Positions 11,649-20,716 of a DNA stretch of 49,292 bases are shown one piece after another. Positions within the stretch are counted from its first letter, which is position 1. Each line of letters begins with the position of its first letter. The notes below the pieces were generated by a model that searched no databases, was not told where the DNA came from, and saw nothing but the letters and a program-made list of their open reading frames with translations. The stretch lies in assembly GCF_900109665.1 (NCBI RefSeq), contig NZ_FOAO01000029.1:1-49292 (forward strand), read 5' to 3'. The position numbers and the translations under genes were made by a program. This DNA is from Blastococcus sp. DSM 46786. GTDB taxonomy: Bacteria > Actinomycetota > Actinomycetes > Mycobacteriales > Geodermatophilaceae.

Positions 11649-13379
11649 ATGCCCGTGCGTGCTCGTGCGCTGCCGATCGCCCTGACCGCCGCGCTGCTCA
11701 CCGGGGCCTGCACCAGCTCCCCGGACGAGGGCTCGGACCCCGAGGAGCAGGCGGCGCAGATCGTCACCGCCGCCCCGGGCGAGCGGCTGACCCTCGTCGC
11801 GGACGAGGACCCGGTCGCCATGGCCGCGAGCGCCAGCCGCACCTTCTTCGACGAGGCGGGCGTGGTCGTGCTCGTGGCGGAGGACGACCCGGCGGGCACG
11901 CTCCTCGGCGCTTCCGCCGCCGTCGCGCTCGGCGTCCCGCTGCTGGTGGGGGCCGACGGCTCCGGGGTGGACGAGCCGGTCCTGGCCGAGCTGGAGCGGC
12001 TGGGCACCACGACAGTGCTGGCCGTCGGCGACGCGGCCCCCGCGCCCGCCGGCGCGTCGTCGTCGTCCGCGGCGTCGTCGTCCGCGGCATCGTCCTCCCC
12101 GGCGGGGACCGATGCCGAGGTCATCGGGGTGCCCGCCGACCCGGCCGCCGTGGCGGCCGTGCTGGACCAGGAGCTCGCCGAGGCGGACCCGGTCGCCGAG
12201 GGCGGCGAGGTCGCCGCCGTGGCCGCGCTGGACCCGGCGGAGCCGGCTGCGCTCCGTCCGGAGGGTGGCGGCGCTGCGGAATCCTCGACGGAGGCCGGAG
12301 AAGCGGACGCCGAGGGCTCGCTGCCCGAGATCGAGGCCGCCGAGCCGCTCGAGGGCACGCTGGTGATGACCACCGGGACCCCGGACGCGCTGGCCGCCGC
12401 GGCCACCGCGCGCGCGGCCGGCGCCCGGGTGCTGGTCACCGGCGGCACCACCGACCCGCGGGCCTCGGAGGAGCTGATCACCACCCTCGCCGAGGACGAC
12501 GCCGAGCACGTGGTCGCGCTGGGTGCCGGCTTCGGCGCGGAAGAGGGGCTGGACTGGAAGCTCGCGACGGCGGCCACCGGAACCCAGCTGCCCGGCGGCG
12601 GTCAGCTCCTCTTCCCGGGCCGGATGATGGTGGCGCTCTACGGCCACCCGGAGACCGGCGCGCTCGGCGTGCTGGGTGAGCAGCCGGTCGAGGCGGCCAT
12701 CCAGCGGGCCCGCGAGCACGCCGCCGCCTACGAGCCGCTGGTCGACACGGCCGTCGTCCCGACCTTCGAGATCATCGCGACCGTCGCGTCCGCGTCCGCG
12801 GGGTCCGACGGCAACTACTCCGCCGAGGGCGACGTGGAGATGCTGCGGCCGTGGGTCGAGGCGGCCGGGGCCGCCGGGCTCTACGTCATCCTCGACCTGC
12901 AGCCGGGCCGCACCGACTTCGTCACCCAGGCGGAGCTGTACCGGCCGCTGCTGGAACTGCCCTACGTCGGGCTGGCGCTGGACCCCGAGTGGCGGCTGGG
13001 CCCGAACGAGGTGCACCTCGTCCAGATCGGCTCGGTGGAGATCGAGGAGGTCAACCGGGTGGTCACCTGGCTGGCCGACCTCACGCGGGAGAACGAGCTG
13101 CCGCAGAAGCTGCTGGTGCTGCACCAGTTCCGGGTCGACATGCTCCCGGGCCTGGAGCGGCTGGACACCTCCCGGGACGAGCTGGCGATCATGGTCCACG
13201 CCGACGGCCAGGGCGGTCAGGGCGCCAAGCAGTCCACCTGGCAGGTGCTGCACCGGAACGCCCCGGAGGGGCTGTTCTGGGGCTGGAAGAACTTCTACGA
13301 CGAGGACATCCCGATGCTGACCCCGGGGCAGACGATCGAGCAGGTCGACCCCCTGCCGGAGCTGGTCACCTACCAGTAA
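11649..13379 (+). CDS. Secreted lipoprotein, probably of the cell-wall-binding-repeat (CWB2-like) type
   Basis: 576 residues from ATG 11649 with an adjacent gacggagg ribosome-binding site. The N-terminus MPVRARALPIALTAALLTGAC is a lipoprotein signal with cysteine at residue 21. The ~20-330 region has repeating units (TFFDEAGVVVLVAEDDPAG, GASAAVALGVPLLVG, ELERLGTTTVLAVGD, then again LAAAATARAAGARVLVTGG and LAEDDAEHVVALGAG) resembling cell-wall-binding repeat 2, interrupted by a Ser/Ala-rich stretch. The C-terminal ~250 residues (LFPGRMMVALYGHPETGALG, VVPTFEIIATVASA, ILDLQPGRTDF, LALDPEWRLGPNEVH) look like a (beta/alpha)8 glycosidase-like or polysaccharide-binding domain. I do not recognise the function. 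It is divergent from the kinase gene. Confidence 0.75.
   Translation: MPVRARALPIALTAALLTGACTSSPDEGSDPEEQAAQIVTAAPGERLTLVADEDPVAMAASASRTFFDEAGVVVLVAEDDPAGTLLGASAAVALGVPLLVGADGSGVDEPVLAELERLGTTTVLAVGDAAPAPAGASSSSAASSSAASSSPAGTDAEVIGVPADPAAVAAVLDQELAEADPVAEGGEVAAVAALDPAEPAALRPEGGGAAESSTEAGEADAEGSLPEIEAAEPLEGTLVMTTGTPDALAAAATARAAGARVLVTGGTTDPRASEELITTLAEDDAEHVVALGAGFGAEEGLDWKLATAATGTQLPGGGQLLFPGRMMVALYGHPETGALGVLGEQPVEAAIQRAREHAAAYEPLVDTAVVPTFEIIATVASASAGSDGNYSAEGDVEMLRPWVEAAGAAGLYVILDLQPGRTDFVTQAELYRPLLELPYVGLALDPEWRLGPNEVHLVQIGSVEIEEVNRVVTWLADLTRENELPQKLLVLHQFRVDMLPGLERLDTSRDELAIMVHADGQGGQGAKQSTWQVLHRNAPEGLFWGWKNFYDEDIPMLTPGQTIEQVDPLPELVTYQ
12055..12101 (+). repeat. Ser/Ala codon repeat within the lipoprotein gene
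   Basis: Imperfect tandem repeats of gcgtcgtcgtccgcg-type units encode ASSSSAASSSAASSSPAG. This is a low-complexity, in-frame stretch likely to act as a flexible linker and prone to length variation. Confidence 0.8.
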
Positions 13380-13476
13380 GGCGCTCGTCACCCGCGCCCG
13401 CGCACCGGTCGTTACGGTCGATCCGGATCCCCCTGCGCACCGTCACGGGGACCGATCGATCGAGAGGAACGACCGG

Positions 13477-15261
13477 ATGAGACGGCGGACCACGCTGTCC
13501 GTGGCGGCCGCGGCGGCGGCGCTGACCATGGCGCCCCTGAGCCCGGCTGCTGCTGCACCGCACGCGGCGGACGACCTGACGCTGACCATGCTGGCCACCA
13601 CCGACCTGCACGGCCGCGTGCAGAACTGGGACTACTTCGCCGACCGGACCTACTCGGAGCGGTCCGGCTTCGAGACCGGCCTGGCGAAGGTGGCCACCGT
13701 CGTCGACTCGGTCCGCGCGGAGCGGGGCGAGGAGAGCGTCCTCGTGGTGGACAACGGCGACTTCCTGCAGGGCACGCCGCTGAGCTACTACTACGCCAAG
13801 CAGGAGCCGGTCACCGAGACCCGCGTCGAGCACCCGATGGCGGCGGCGTACGACGCCATCGGCTACGACGCGCAGGTCGTCGGCAACCACGAGTTCAACT
13901 ACGGGCTGGACCTGCTGCGGGCCTACGAGAAGGACGTCGACCACCCGGTGCTCGGCGCCAACGTGCTGCGCGGGGGCTCCGAGCGGCCGTACCTGCGGCC
14001 GTACACGATCGAGACGATGCGCGTGCCCGACCACAAGCCGGTCAAGGTCGGGATCATCGGCCTGACCACCCCCGGCTCGGCGATCTGGGACAAGGGCAAC
14101 GTCGAGGGCCGCGTGACCTTCCAGGACATGGTCGACGCGGCGGAGAAGTGGGTGCCGGTCGTCGACCGCAAGGCCGACGTCGTCGTCGTCCTGTCGCACG
14201 CCGGCGTCGGCGGGACGTCGTCGTACGGCCCCGAGGTGCCGACCGAGAACCCGTCGGACGTCATCGCCCGCACGGTGCCCGGCATCGACGCGATGGTGGT
14301 GGGCCACACGCACCGGAACGCCCCGTCGCAGGTCGTCACCAACGAGGTCACCGGTGAGGACGTGCTGCTCACCCAGCCCTACCGCTGGGGCGCCACCGTC
14401 TCGCAGGTCGACATCGACCTGCAGCAGGTCCGCGGGAAGTGGGACGTCGTCGGCACCTCCGCCACGGCGCTGAGCACCGCGGGCGTCGAGGAGTCGGAGG
14501 AGGTGCTGGACGCCACGGGCGAGGCGCACGCGACCACCGTCGCGTACGTCAACCAGGTGGTGGCGCAGTCGGCGGAGGAGCTCTCGGCGGTCACCAGCCG
14601 GTACGAGGACACCGCGATCCTGGACTTCATCCAGGACGTGCAGACCGACACCGTGGCCGCCGCCCTGGAGGGCACGGACCGGGCCGACCTGCCGGTGCTC
14701 TCGATCGCGGCGCCGTTCAGCCGGGAGGCGGTGTTCCCCGCCGGTGACGTCACCATCCGCGACATCGCCGGGCTCTACATCTACGACAACACCCTCGAGG
14801 CCGTGGAACTGACCGGGGCCCAGCTGAGGGAGTACCTGGAGTTCTCCGCCCGGTACTTCCAGCAGGTGACGGGGACCGGGGCGGTCGACGTCGAGACCCT
14901 CACCAACGCCCCGACGGCCGAGGCCCCGAACGGGACGCCGGACTACAACTTCGACATCCTGTCCGGCGTCGAGTACGCCATCGACGTGGCGCAGCCGGTG
15001 GGCTCGCGGATCGTCGACCTCTCGTACGAGGGGCAGCCGGTGGCCGACGACGACCGGTTCGTCGTGGCGGTGAACAACTACCGGCGCAGCGGCGGTGGCG
15101 GCTTCCCGCACATCGACACCGCGCCGGTGGTCTACGACGAGCAGCTGGAGATCCGGCAGCTGCTCATCGAGCGGGCCCAGGCGGTCGGCGTGATCGACCC
15201 GGCGGAGTTCCTCGTCGGGAACTGGCAGCTGGTGCGCAACGGCGAGCCGCTGCTCCCGTGA
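13477..15261 (+). CDS. Secreted bifunctional metallophosphatase/5'-nucleotidase (CpdB-like)
   Basis: 594 residues. A signal peptide (MRRRTTLSVAAAAAALTMAP...) is probably cleaved after the Ala run near residue 27. The metallophosphoesterase motifs appear in order: TTDLHG (D43, H45), VVDNGDF, VGNHEFNYG, VLSHAGVGG and VVGHTHRN. The C-terminal 5'-nucleotidase domain has YDNTLEAVELTGAQLREYLE and the CpdB-like VNNYRRSGGGGFPHID. It would hydrolyse 2',3'-cyclic nucleotides or 3'/5'-mononucleotides outside the membrane to scavenge phosphate and nucleosides. No cell-wall sorting motif is seen. Ribosome-binding site gagaggaacg precedes the ATG. Confidence 0.9.
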   Translation: MRRRTTLSVAAAAAALTMAPLSPAAAAPHAADDLTLTMLATTDLHGRVQNWDYFADRTYSERSGFETGLAKVATVVDSVRAERGEESVLVVDNGDFLQGTPLSYYYAKQEPVTETRVEHPMAAAYDAIGYDAQVVGNHEFNYGLDLLRAYEKDVDHPVLGANVLRGGSERPYLRPYTIETMRVPDHKPVKVGIIGLTTPGSAIWDKGNVEGRVTFQDMVDAAEKWVPVVDRKADVVVVLSHAGVGGTSSYGPEVPTENPSDVIARTVPGIDAMVVGHTHRNAPSQVVTNEVTGEDVLLTQPYRWGATVSQVDIDLQQVRGKWDVVGTSATALSTAGVEESEEVLDATGEAHATTVAYVNQVVAQSAEELSAVTSRYEDTAILDFIQDVQTDTVAAALEGTDRADLPVLSIAAPFSREAVFPAGDVTIRDIAGLYIYDNTLEAVELTGAQLREYLEFSARYFQQVTGTGAVDVETLTNAPTAEAPNGTPDYNFDILSGVEYAIDVAQPVGSRIVDLSYEGQPVADDDRFVVAVNNYRRSGGGGFPHIDTAPVVYDEQLEIRQLLIERAQAVGVIDPAEFLVGNWQLVRNGEPLLP

Positions 15262-15300
15262 CGCACTGACACCGACCCGCCCGACCGGGTGGGAACGGTG

Positions 15301-15336
15301 GGGAGCCCCCGGAGCCACGGCGCTCGGGGGGCTCCC
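15301..15336 (+). terminator. Terminator after the nucleotidase gene
   Basis: Stem of 10 bp, gggagccccc (15301-15310) with gggggctccc (15327-15336), followed by gttctgt. It lies 40 nt after the nucleotidase stop. Confidence 0.75.
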
Positions 15337-15395
15337 GTTCTGTCGGTGGCCTGTGGTGTGCTGACCGGCACATCGATCCCGAGGGGTGGACTCCT

Positions 15396-16376
15396 GTGAC
15401 CAGTGCCGTCATCGGTCCCGCGGAACAGCTCGACCCGCGGCTGCTCGAGCACCGCCGCGAGCTCACCGGCTACTGCTACCGCATGCTCGGCTCGGTGTTC
15501 GACGCCGAGGACGCGGTGCAGGAGACGCTCGTCCGCGCCTGGCGCGGGCTGTCGGACTTCGAGGGCAGGTCGGCGCTGCGCTCGTGGCTCTACCGCATCG
15601 CCACGAACGTCTGCCTCGACCAGCTCGCCGGCCGGCAGCGCCGGGCCCTGCCGATGGACCTGGCCGGCTCCCCGTACCCGCCTGTCCCCGCGTCGCTGGC
15701 CGGGCGGCGGCCGACGACGGCGTGGGTCGAGCCGGTGCTCGACCGCCAGGTCCTCCCCGAGGACGGTGACCCGGCCGACCGGGCGGTAGCCCGGGAGTCG
15801 GTGCGGCTGGCGTTCGTCGCCGCCCTGCAGCACCTGCCGCCCAAGCAGCGGGCGGTGCTGATCCTGCGCGAGGTGCTGCGGTGGAAGGCCGACGAGGTCG
15901 CCGAACTGCTCGGCACCACGGTCGCCTCGGTCAACAGCGCGCTGCAGCGGGCCCGGGCGACGCTGGCCGACGTCGGCGGTCGCCCCGCGCCGCGCACCCT
16001 GGACGACGAGGCCCGCGCGCTGCTGGCCCGCTACCTGGACGCCTTCGAGCGCTACGACATCGACGCCTTCGTGCAGCTGCTGCACGAGGACGCGACCCAG
16101 CACATGCCGCCGTTCGAGATGTGGCTGCGCGGCCGGGAGGACATCGGCACCTGGATGACCGGCCCCGGCGCGGGGTGCCGCGGCTCGCGGCTCATCCAGA
16201 CCTCGGCCAACGGCACCCCCGCCGTGGCGCAGTACCGGCCGGCCGAGGGTGGTGGTCACGTGCCGTGGGGCCTGCACGTGCTGGAGATCGAGGACGGCCG
16301 GATCGCCCACATCTCCAGCTTCCTGAACCTCGACTGCGAGCTGTTCGCCGCCCTGGGGCTGCCGACGGAGCTGTAG
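15396..16376 (+). CDS. ECF sigma factor with C-terminal SnoaL-like domain (SigX5/SigG group)
   Basis: 326 residues from GTG 15396. Region sigma-2 is [20 protein letters not shown] ... [19 protein letters not shown]. Region sigma-4 is [22 protein letters not shown] ... [22 protein letters not shown]. The remaining ~125 residues ([32 protein letters not shown] ... [15 protein letters not shown]) form a SnoaL/NTF2-like domain. This architecture defines ECF groups without a neighbouring anti-sigma gene, where the tail is thought to regulate activity. No anti-sigma gene is next to it here. Target promoters are unknown. Confidence 0.9.
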   Translation: MTSAVIGPAEQLDPRLLEHRRELTGYCYRMLGSVFDAEDAVQETLVRAWRGLSDFEGRSALRSWLYRIATNVCLDQLAGRQRRALPMDLAGSPYPPVPASLAGRRPTTAWVEPVLDRQVLPEDGDPADRAVARESVRLAFVAALQHLPPKQRAVLILREVLRWKADEVAELLGTTVASVNSALQRARATLADVGGRPAPRTLDDEARALLARYLDAFERYDIDAFVQLLHEDATQHMPPFEMWLRGREDIGTWMTGPGAGCRGSRLIQTSANGTPAVAQYRPAEGGGHVPWGLHVLEIEDGRIAHISSFLNLDCELFAALGLPTEL

Positions 16377-16400
16377 GCCGGGCAGGCGGCACGGCCCGGC
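16377..16400 (+). terminator. Possible weak terminator after the ECF sigma gene
   Basis: A 7-bp stem, gccgggc (16377-16383) with gcccggc (16394-16400), and a 10-nt loop directly after the stop codon. It is short and has no U-tract. Confidence 0.35.
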
Positions 16401-16476
16401 AGCTCCCGCGGGCCCCGGGGCGGAGGCGGTGCGCACCCCGCTTGACCGGGTCGGCGCGCCACGCCAGCCTGTGGAG

Positions 16477-16842
16477 ATGACGGCACTGGTGATGCCCGTG
16501 CACGGGCGATGGACGTGGGATGCGCGCGGGGAGGGCCGGGCGGTCCGGGTCTCGACGCACGTCGAGGCGGGGCTGCTCAACCTCAGCCTCTGGCGCGGGG
16601 AGACGTGCGTCGGCACGGCGCGGCTGGCGCCCGAGGACGTCGCGCAGCTGGTCACCGGGCTGACCGACGGGCTCAGCGCGCTCGCCGCCCGCCCGCGGGT
16701 GCTCGCCCCGGACGCGGGGCGGGTGGCGGAGCTGGAGACCCGGCTGGCGCGCCTGGAGCAGCGGCGCGAGCCGCTGTGGCGCCGTGCCGCCGACGCCGCC
16801 GGCGGCTGGGCGGTGCGGAAGGCCGCACGCCGGCCCCGCTGA
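16477..16842 (+). CDS. Small hypothetical protein
   Basis: 121 residues from ATG 16477 (MTALVMPVHGRWTWDARGEG). I do not recognise a family. The first 70 residues look like a small beta domain (VRVSTHVEAGLLNLSLWRGETCVGTARLAPEDVAQLV). A heptad-like stretch follows (GRVAELETRLARLEQRREPLWRR) that may form a short coiled coil, then a basic tail. The codon pattern is typical of its neighbours, which supports coding. The ATG lacks spacing from gtggag, so the transcript may be leaderless or start at ATG 16492. It converges on the MFS gene with a 13-nt gap. Confidence 0.6.
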   Translation: MTALVMPVHGRWTWDARGEGRAVRVSTHVEAGLLNLSLWRGETCVGTARLAPEDVAQLVTGLTDGLSALAARPRVLAPDAGRVAELETRLARLEQRREPLWRRAADAAGGWAVRKAARRPR

Positions 16843-16855
16843 TTGGCCGTGGCGG

Positions 16856-18403
16856 TCAGGACGAGGCGGGACGGCCGCCGGGGGCCGGGGCGTCGTCCCG
16901 GGGGTGCACGGCCGGGCCGGTAACCGGGCAGTGCGGGCACTCCTCGATCCGGACGCGCCCGGAGCCGGACGGCTGCACCGGGGCCTCGGGAGCGTCGTCA
17001 GCGAGTGGCCGGCGCACGTACAGGACGGCCAGCAGGGCACCGGCGGCGAGCAGGCCGGCCAGGATGAGCATCGCCGTGCGGAAGCCGTCGGCGAACGCCT
17101 CCGGGTCGGTGTAGTCGTCCCCGCCGATCCCGGCGGCCACCGGGACGACCGCCACCGCGAGCAGCCCGGCCGCCCGCGCCACGGCGTTGTTGACCCCCGA
17201 GGCGAGGCCGGCGTAGCGGTCGGCGGCGGAGTCCAGCACCGTCGCCGTGAGCGGGGCGACCAGCAGCGTCAGCCCCGCGCCGAAGAGCAGCGCCGCGGGG
17301 AGCACGTCGAGCAGGTAGGAGGCGTCCGGGCCGATCCGGAGCATGAGCAGCACCCCGGCCGCCGCGACCAGCGGTCCGCCGGTGAGCAGGGAGCGCGGCC
17401 CGATCCGCTGGGCCAGCGCCCCCACCCGGGCGGAGAACAGCAGCATGAGCGCGGTGACCGGCAGCAGCGCGGTCCCGGCCAGCAGCGGGCTGAAGCCGGA
17501 GACCACCTGCAGGTGCAGCACGAGCAGCACGAACAGCGCCCCGAGGGCGGCGTAGACGAAGAGCGTGACGCCGTTGGCCGCGCTGAACTGCCGCTCCGCG
17601 AACAGCGACGGCGGGACGAGGGGGTGCCGCGACCGGCGCTCGACCTGCACGAAGGCGCCCAGGGCGACGGCCCCCGCCGCGCCCCACAGCCAGGTGGTGG
17701 CGCCCGCGCCGCCCTCCCCGGCGGCGGTCAGCGCGTAGGTCAGCGCACCGAGCCCCACGGCGACCAGCGCCGTCCCGGCCCAGTCCAGCTGCGGCGCGGC
17801 CGACGGATCACGCGACTCGGGCACGTGCCGCACGGCGACGAGGACGACCAGCGCCGCCAGGGGCAGGTTGATCAGGAAGACCGCCCGCCAGCTCCACTCG
17901 ACCAGCCAGCCACCGACGAACGGCCCGACGGCGGCGGCGACCCCGGAGAGCCCGGACCAGGCGCCCACCGCGGCGGCCCGGTCGGGGCCGGAGAACGAGG
18001 CGGAGATGATCGCCAGGCTGCCGGGCGTCAGCAGCGCCCCGCCGATGCCCTGCAGAGCGCGGGCCGCCACGAGCGTCTCGATGTTCGGCGCCAGCCCGCA
18101 CAGCAGCGAGGCGAGGGCGAACCAGCAGACGCCGACCACGAAGAGCCGCCGGCGCCCGTAGCGATCGCTGAGCGAGCCGCCCAGCAGGATGAGCGCGGCC
18201 AGCGTGAGCGTGTAGGCGTTGACCGTCCACTGCAGCCCGGCGAAGTCCGCCCCGAGGTCGGACCCGATCCGCTCCAGGGCGACGTTGACGACCGTCGCGT
18301 CCAGCATCGCGACGCCCGAGCCGAGCACGGTCGCGAGCAGCACCCAGCGTCCCTGGGCGGTGCCCATCCGCAGGCCCGTGCCGACCGGAGGTGGTGCGGT
18401 CAT
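16856..18403 (-). CDS. MFS drug exporter, DHA2 (EmrB/QacA) family
   Basis: 515 residues from ATG 18403 with a strong ribosome-binding site (gcggaggagga). Features are the motif-1 region VAMLDATVVNVALERIG, LQWTVNAYTLTLAALILLGGSLSDRYGRRR, the motif-C-like GIGGALLTPGSLAIISASF, and GVAAAVGPFVGGWLVEWSWRAVFLINLP. The overall count of about 14 hydrophobic segments is that of proton-coupled multidrug exporters. The cytoplasmic tail contains a CPHC pair and a charged end. The substrate is unknown. No regulator gene is adjacent, but a 13-bp palindrome lies in its leader. Confidence 0.9.
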   Translation of the reverse strand: MTAPPPVGTGLRMGTAQGRWVLLATVLGSGVAMLDATVVNVALERIGSDLGADFAGLQWTVNAYTLTLAALILLGGSLSDRYGRRRLFVVGVCWFALASLLCGLAPNIETLVAARALQGIGGALLTPGSLAIISASFSGPDRAAAVGAWSGLSGVAAAVGPFVGGWLVEWSWRAVFLINLPLAALVVLVAVRHVPESRDPSAAPQLDWAGTALVAVGLGALTYALTAAGEGGAGATTWLWGAAGAVALGAFVQVERRSRHPLVPPSLFAERQFSAANGVTLFVYAALGALFVLLVLHLQVVSGFSPLLAGTALLPVTALMLLFSARVGALAQRIGPRSLLTGGPLVAAAGVLLMLRIGPDASYLLDVLPAALLFGAGLTLLVAPLTATVLDSAADRYAGLASGVNNAVARAAGLLAVAVVPVAAGIGGDDYTDPEAFADGFRTAMLILAGLLAAGALLAVLYVRRPLADDAPEAPVQPSGSGRVRIEECPHCPVTGPAVHPRDDAPAPGGRPASS

Positions 18404-18422
18404 GCGTGGTCCTCCTCCGCCG

Positions 18423-18444
18423 GCTGCCGACAGCATCGGTTCGT
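18423..18444 (-). promoter_or_regulatory. Palindrome-containing element in the leader of the MFS gene
   Basis: The bases between 18423 and 18444 contain ccgacagcatcgg (inverted ends ccga/tcgg) about 20 nt upstream of the MFS start. A 21/22 identical copy is found at 24132-24153, so it may be a repressor site. No regulator is identified. Confidence 0.3.
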
Positions 18445-18537
18445 CGCCCGCCGCTGTCCAACGCCCGCGGTGGCCAGGGATTCCTCCGGCCGTCCGCTGC
18501 CGTGGGAACCGTCGCCGGCGGCGCGCATGATGTCGGC

Positions 18538-20577
18538 ATGTCGCCCCAGGCAGACCTCGTCACCGCGGCCGGCGAGGTGCCGGGCTACCTCGGGCCCACC
18601 GCGGCCCTCGTGGTGGCCGCGGCGGTCATCGGCTACCTGACGGCCCGCGCCCGGGTGGTGCCGATCGTCGGGTTCCTGGTGGCGGGGGTCCTGATCGGCC
18701 CGGCGCAGTTCGGCGTCGTCGACAGCAGCGAGGCGGTGGAGGCGGCCGCGGACATCGGCGTGATACTCCTCCTGTTCACCATCGGGATCGAGTTCTCGCT
18801 GGAGCGGCTGGCGCGGGTGTGGACGTGGATCGCCGTCGCCGGTGGGCTGCAGCTGGTCCTCGCCACCGGCGCCGGGCTCGGCGTGACGCTGGCGCTGGGC
18901 GGCGGGTGGCGGGACGGGTTGTTCACCGGCTTCCTGCTGGCCCTGTCGTCCACGGCGATCGTGCTGAAGCTGCTGGGGGAGCGGCGGGAGAACTCCGCCG
19001 TCCGGGGCCGCCTGGCGCTGGCCGTGCTGATCGCCCAGGACCTCGCGGTGGTGGCGATGGTGCTGGTCGTGCCGCTGCTCGGCCCGACCGCCGAGGGCGG
19101 GGGCTCGGGCGGCGGCGCGCTGCTGTGGGCCGTGCTGACCGCGGTGGGGGTCATCGTCGCCGTGCTCGTGCTCGCCCGCCGGGTGATGCCCACGGTGCTG
19201 GACGTGGTCGCCCGCACCTGCTCGCCCGAGGTGTTCCTGCTCGCGATCGTGGCCGTCTGCTTCGGCACCGCCTACCTGACGGCGCTCGCCGGGGTGAGCG
19301 TGTCGCTCGGGGCCTTCCTCGCCGGGCTGGTGGTGAGCGAGAGCCGGGCCAGCACCCAGGCCCTCGCCGAGGTGCTGCCGCTGCAGATCGTGTTCAGCGC
19401 GGTCTTCTTCGTCTCGGTCGGCATGCTGCTCGACGTCGGCTTCATGCTCGCCAACCTGCCGCTCGTGCTGGGTGCGGCCGCCGGTGCGCTGGTGCTCAAG
19501 ACGCTGACCACCGCCGTCGCCGCGACCGCCGTCGGCATCCGGCTGCGCACCGCGGCCGCGACCGGGTTGCTGCTGGCGCAGGTCGGCGAGTTCTCCTTCG
19601 TGCTGCTCACCGTGGGCACCGCGGCCGGGCTCGCGCCGCTCGGGCTGGCCGACGACGGCGCCCAGGTCGTCGTCGCCGCCACGGTGCTGCTCATGCTGGC
19701 CACCCCACAGCTGGCCGCGGCGGCGGCGCGGCTCGACCGCTCGCGTGGCGCCGCCGCCGGTCCCGTGTCCGCGGACGAGGACGGCGCGCACCGCGACCAC
19801 GTCGCGATCATCGGGTGGGGGCCCACCGCGCTCGAGCTCGCGGGCACGCTGCGCGACCGGGGGGTGGGCGTGGTGATGACGACGCTGAACCCCGACGGGG
19901 CGGCGCAGGCGGAGGCCGACGGGCACACCGTGGTGCGGGGCGACCCGACCAAGGGGGAGGTCCTGCGGGTGGCCGGGGTCCCCGCCGCCCGCGTCGCCGT
20001 CGTCGCCGAGGACGACCCGGAGCAGGCGGTGCGGGTCGTCGCCGCCGCGCGGGCCGTGACGACGGCGCCCATCGTGGCGCGCCCGCTGGGTGCCGTCGAC
20101 GTCGTCGAGCTTGCGGACGCGGGCGCCGACCACGTGCTGGACCGCGACCGGATCTCCGGGCACGCGCTGGAGCGTGCGGTCCTCGCCGAGCTGGGGCACC
20201 GCGTGGCCCACCCGGACCGGGGGCGGACCGTCGTCGACACGACCCGGGTGGTCCGCTACGCGTGGCCGGACGGCAGCGGCTGCGGGCACGGGGACAGCTC
20301 CCGGCCGGTGGTTCCGTGGGCGCACGGCTGCGTGGGCTGCCTGCGGGAGGGCACCGAGTGGGTGCACCTGCGTACCTGCTTGAGCTGCGGGTACGTCGGC
20401 TGCTGCGACTCCTCGCCGCGCCGGCACGCGCGGCTGCACGCCGCCGCGGACGACCACCCGCTCGTCGCCTCGGCCGAGCCGGGGGAGAGCTGGGCCTACT
20501 GCTTCGTCGACGACGTGACGGTGCCGGCCCCGGGTGGGGCCGCGCCGGAGGCGGAGACCTCGGCTGCGCAGCAGTGA
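18538..20577 (+). CDS. Kef-type cation:proton antiporter with RCK (TrkA-N) and UBP-type zinc finger
   Basis: 679 residues from ATG 18538. Residues ~15-400 form a CPA2/KefB-like membrane domain (VVPIVGFLVAGVLIGPAQFG, IGVILLLFTIGIEFSLERL, SSTAIVLKLLGERRE, AVLIAQDLAVVAMV, LLLAQVGEFSFVLL). From ~421 a TrkA-N/RCK nucleotide-binding domain follows (HVAIIGWGPTALELA, VVRGDPTKGEVL). Residues ~580-665 carry a Cys/His-rich module (CGHGDSS, CVGC, RTCLSCGYVGCCDSS, RHARLH, HPL, WAYCFVD) that matches the ubiquitin-hydrolase-type zinc finger. It probably exchanges K+ or Na+ for protons. The zinc finger is unexpected in an organism without classical ubiquitin and may bind C-terminal peptides. Confidence 0.88.
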   Translation: MSPQADLVTAAGEVPGYLGPTAALVVAAAVIGYLTARARVVPIVGFLVAGVLIGPAQFGVVDSSEAVEAAADIGVILLLFTIGIEFSLERLARVWTWIAVAGGLQLVLATGAGLGVTLALGGGWRDGLFTGFLLALSSTAIVLKLLGERRENSAVRGRLALAVLIAQDLAVVAMVLVVPLLGPTAEGGGSGGGALLWAVLTAVGVIVAVLVLARRVMPTVLDVVARTCSPEVFLLAIVAVCFGTAYLTALAGVSVSLGAFLAGLVVSESRASTQALAEVLPLQIVFSAVFFVSVGMLLDVGFMLANLPLVLGAAAGALVLKTLTTAVAATAVGIRLRTAAATGLLLAQVGEFSFVLLTVGTAAGLAPLGLADDGAQVVVAATVLLMLATPQLAAAAARLDRSRGAAAGPVSADEDGAHRDHVAIIGWGPTALELAGTLRDRGVGVVMTTLNPDGAAQAEADGHTVVRGDPTKGEVLRVAGVPAARVAVVAEDDPEQAVRVVAAARAVTTAPIVARPLGAVDVVELADAGADHVLDRDRISGHALERAVLAELGHRVAHPDRGRTVVDTTRVVRYAWPDGSGCGHGDSSRPVVPWAHGCVGCLREGTEWVHLRTCLSCGYVGCCDSSPRRHARLHAAADDHPLVASAEPGESWAYCFVDDVTVPAPGGAAPEAETSAAQQ

Positions 20578-20600
20578 CGTGTCCTCGTCCCACTCGAACG

Positions 20601-20633
20601 TATAGCGCACCCCGGGGCTTGCGGCAAGGCCCC
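20601..20633 (+). promoter_or_regulatory. Rifamycin-associated element (RAE) upstream of helR
   Basis: The imperfect inverted repeat GGGGCTTGCGGCAAGGCCCC at 20614-20633 matches the rifamycin-associated element as I remember it from rifamycin-inducible resistance genes of actinomycetes. It lies 83 nt upstream of the HelR-like gene, 7 nt after a -10-like tatagc (20601-20606), so it would overlap the transcription start. Expected behaviour: low expression without drug, induction by rifamycins. Confidence 0.8.
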
Positions 20634-20716
20634 CGTCGGGCCGCACACTCGCCCGCCGGGGCCGGCTGACCGCGCGCGGACGGGCGCGGCGGCGGCCCCG
20701 GATCGGAGCCGCTGCC

